Shown here one piece after another: positions 33,016-35,146 of a stretch of 35,146 nt of DNA. The stretch lies in NCBI GenBank assembly GCA_002389505.1, contig DGPA01000009.1, positions 1 through 35,146 on the forward strand, given 5' to 3'. Made by a program: the position numbers and the translations under genes. Position 1 is the first letter of the stretch. The number at the start of each line of letters is the position of its first letter. Under the pieces are notes generated by a model. It was given only the letters and a program-made list of their open reading frames with translations. It made no database searches and was not told the DNA's origin. Origin of the DNA: Halieaceae bacterium UBA4452. Lineage in GTDB: Bacteria; Pseudomonadota; Gammaproteobacteria; Pseudomonadales; Halieaceae.

Positions 33016-35013
33016 ATGCCAGTAATCACAACGGTGCTCATTGCCAATCGAGGCGAAATCGCAGTGCGGGTCATCAGAACAGCGAAGGCGATGGGCTTAC
33101 GCACCGTAGCGGTTTATTCCGACGCGGATCAGGGCGCACTGCACGTCAGAGAGGCAGATGCCGCGGTACCTATTGGTCCCTCAGCAGTTGCCGACTCCTA
33201 CCTTAATCAAGACGTAATGCTAGCGGCAGCTAGTAAGGCGGGTGCAGATGCCATTCATCCAGGCTATGGTTTTCTATCTGAAAATCAGGCGTTTGCCTTG
33301 GGATGCGAAGCAGCAGGTATGGTGTTTATTGGCCCGCCCAATGCTGCAATCGATGTGATGGGGGACAAAGCGCGAGCCAAGCGCACCATGCTAGCAGCAG
33401 GGGTCCCGTGTGTACCGGGCTACCAAGGTGATGATCAGACAATGGCGACACTGACTGCCGAGGCAGAGCAGATGGGCATGCCCGTCATGGTCAAAGCGGC
33501 CGCGGGTGGTGGCGGTCGTGGTATGCGGTTAGTGGAAGACAGCGAGCGACTACAGGAGGCGATTGAGTTAGCGCAATCGGAGGCTTTGAATGCCTTTGGC
33601 TCCGCTGAGTTGATTATCGAAAAAGCGATCATTCGGCCTCGCCATGTTGAAATTCAAGTGTTTGCCGATAGCCATGGCAATGTTGTTCATCTCGGTGAGC
33701 GTGACTGCTCGGTACAGCGACGGCACCAAAAAGTCATCGAGGAATCCCCGTGTCCCACCATGACACCCACTTTACGTCAAGCGATGGGCGCAGCGGCTAT
33801 CGAGGCCGCTCGAGCAGTCGATTACATGGGTGCTGGAACGGTGGAATTCTTACTCGATGAGGCAGGTGATTTTTATTTTCTGGAGATGAATACCCGTTTA
33901 CAGGTCGAACACCCAGTCACTGAGTTGGTGACGGGGTTTGATTTGGTCGAGTGGCAGTTGCGCGTGGCTCGCGGTGAACCCCTGCCAGTCACACAGGCAC
34001 AGGTAGCACTGAAAGGCCATGCGATTGAGGTACGCTTATATGCGGAGGATCCCAGTGCCGAATTTTTGCCCTGCACGGGTCCGATTCGTTTGTTCCACTG
34101 CCCTGATCGTGAGGGCGTTCGCGTTGATACAGGGGTAGCATCGGGAGACGAGGTATCGCCTTTTTACGATGCCATGGTGGCAAAGATTATCGGTTATGGT
34201 GACAGTCGAGAGGATGCTCGTTTACGGCTGATGGCCGCCCTCAGGGAATCGGCGCTGTTAGGGGTCAGCAACAACCGGGATTTTTTGATCGATGCGCTGG
34301 CCGTACCACAATTCATTGCCGGCCAAGCCACGACTGCGTTTATTGCCGAGCACTACGGCGATAGCTTTGAACGCGGCGAATTGGCAGAACATTTTTTTGT
34401 GGCGGCTGCCATTATCCGTCATCAGCTCTCGCAAGCTGAATGTCATGGTCGATCGCTTGGGGTATCAGAGGAGTTATTGGGTTGGGCGTCCGCGAGAGAT
34501 ATGGTGGTCAGCAGTAGCTTTGCGATGGATGAACATAGTCACGCTGTGCGTTTAATCGCTGAGAGTGCCTCCACCTTTAGCGTAGATGTCAATAATGAGT
34601 CCCACACTGGCGTCGTCAACAGCCTGCACGCTACTACCGCTATGCTGACGATTGATGGCATTGACAGAACTTATCAATTCTATAACGAGTCACCCGCGAC
34701 GCTACACTTGGCCTCAGCCGATAGGTGTACGGTACTCATCGATACCAAGCGCTTACCCCCCAAGATGCTTGATGCCGCAGGCAGTGGCAGTGTCGTTGCT
34801 CCAATGCATGGGCAGTTATTGTCCATTGCAGTGAGTGAGGGACAGAGTGTGGCTAAGGGTGAGCGCTTAGCGGTGCTTGAAGCCATGAAGATGCAGCATG
34901 AGCTCAATGCCGCGGTAAACGGTACTGTTAGTCGTATTTATGCCACCGCAGGCAATCAATTAGCGGCGGGCGATAGGATTTTAAACATAGAGCCCAGTGA
35001 CGAGAGTCTCTGA
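33016..35013 (+). CDS. atuF: Acyl-CoA carboxylase alpha subunit (biotin carboxylase plus carrier)
   Basis: A 665-residue protein joining biotin carboxylase (1 to about 450) with a biotin carrier domain (about 590-662). Biotin carboxylase motifs: IANRGEIAVRVIRTAK, HPGYGFLSEN, ATP-grasp loop KAAAGGGGRGMRLV, GERDCSVQRRHQKVIEESP and EMNTRLQVEHPVTE. The biotin lysine is K625 in EAMKMQHE. Between them is the variable linker that contacts the beta subunit in MCC/GCC-type complexes. With the beta subunit upstream it makes a complete carboxylase. Substrate could be geranyl-CoA, methylcrotonyl-CoA or another branched enoyl-CoA. The start ATG is 3 nt after the hydratase gene. Confidence 0.92.
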   Translation: MPVITTVLIANRGEIAVRVIRTAKAMGLRTVAVYSDADQGALHVREADAAVPIGPSAVADSYLNQDVMLAAASKAGADAIHPGYGFLSENQAFALGCEAAGMVFIGPPNAAIDVMGDKARAKRTMLAAGVPCVPGYQGDDQTMATLTAEAEQMGMPVMVKAAAGGGGRGMRLVEDSERLQEAIELAQSEALNAFGSAELIIEKAIIRPRHVEIQVFADSHGNVVHLGERDCSVQRRHQKVIEESPCPTMTPTLRQAMGAAAIEAARAVDYMGAGTVEFLLDEAGDFYFLEMNTRLQVEHPVTELVTGFDLVEWQLRVARGEPLPVTQAQVALKGHAIEVRLYAEDPSAEFLPCTGPIRLFHCPDREGVRVDTGVASGDEVSPFYDAMVAKIIGYGDSREDARLRLMAALRESALLGVSNNRDFLIDALAVPQFIAGQATTAFIAEHYGDSFERGELAEHFFVAAAIIRHQLSQAECHGRSLGVSEELLGWASARDMVVSSSFAMDEHSHAVRLIAESASTFSVDVNNESHTGVVNSLHATTAMLTIDGIDRTYQFYNESPATLHLASADRCTVLIDTKRLPPKMLDAAGSGSVVAPMHGQLLSIAVSEGQSVAKGERLAVLEAMKMQHELNAAVNGTVSRIYATAGNQLAAGDRILNIEPSDESL

Positions 35014-35035
35014 GCGAGCCTAGGAGCTTAGCATC

Positions 35036-35146
35036 ATGGAACAGGCGCAGCATTTTTTAGAGGAATCTCAGGACCTCAATACCTTGGTCGAGCCGTTAAG
35101 TGATGGGGACCTCGAGCAGGTAACGGCGTTTAAATCATGGCGTATA
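35036..35146 (+). CDS. DinB-like/TIGR03084 family protein, N-terminal fragment cut by window edge
   Basis: Only the first 37 residues are visible, from ATG 35036 with AGGAG at 35022-35026 as ribosome site, 22 nt after the carboxylase alpha gene. The fragment has EESQDLNTLVEPLSDGDL and VTAFKSWRI, the pattern that opens TIGR03084/mycothiol-dependent maleylpyruvate isomerase-like proteins (a DinB-type four-helix bundle with a metal site). Genes of this type are found beside AtuA-like operons. The metal ligands lie beyond the window, so this is a tentative call. Confidence 0.55.
   Translation, partial: MEQAQHFLEESQDLNTLVEPLSDGDLEQVTAFKSWRI

Overview
The window is chromosomal DNA of a gammaproteobacterium, most likely an aerobic marine type near the Pseudomonas/Cellvibrionales part of the class. 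The gene order points there: TRZ/ATZ-type deaminase, ubiG, mupP and yciK divergent from gyrA; gyrA, pheA, tyrA, aroA, cmk, rpsA, ihfB; then lapA, lapB and pyrF; and a wbpV/wbpL/wbpM-like set near ihfB. The assignment rests on synteny and recognisable protein families, not on a phylogeny. Coding density is very high: the longest gap between genes is about 190 bases, and I see no tRNA, rRNA, CRISPR array, insertion sequence or prophage.

Layout. (1) 65-1129 (+): a probably exported metallo-beta-lactamase-fold hydrolase of the NAPE-PLD-like group. (2) 1241-3202 (-): an envelope operon, yciB, an SH3/YgiM-like membrane protein and an exported cyclophilin. (3) 3284-7440 (+): a tight operon of PHP phosphoesterase/RNase AM, yciO, scpA, scpB and rluB. 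(4) 7488-11008 (-): a deaminase (MTA/SAH type), ubiG (ubiquinone), mupP (MurNAc-6P phosphatase) and yciK, each overlapping or nearly touching the next. (5) 11146-19669 (+): gyrA, then aromatic amino acid genes pheA-tyrA-aroA, cmk and rpsA, closed by a clear intrinsic terminator. (6) 19809-27815 (+): ihfB-lapA-lapB-pyrF, comEA, and a three-gene surface-polysaccharide module (sugar epimerase, polyprenyl-phosphate sugar-phosphate transferase, WbpM/CapD-type dehydratase), followed by a DHH phosphoesterase. (7) 27902-35146: a TetR regulator divergent from an acyclic-terpene-utilisation-like operon (AtuA-like, carboxyltransferase beta, enoyl-CoA hydratase, biotin-carrying carboxylase alpha), running into a DinB-like gene cut by the window edge.

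How they work together. Regions 3 to 6 are mostly conserved housekeeping: chromosome condensation, ribosome maturation, DNA supercoiling, aromatic amino acids, nucleotides, translation and LPS control. The accessory part is the catabolic operon at the right end. It looks like a biotin-dependent branched or unsaturated acyl-CoA carboxylation pathway, but several genes of the Pseudomonas atu cluster are absent from what is visible. Other points to check are an EPSP synthase with all four class II motifs, a self-complementary element just upstream of rpsA, separate tyrA and aroA with serC and hisC missing nearby, and a bare O-antigen initiation module with no glycosyltransferase or flippase genes beside it.
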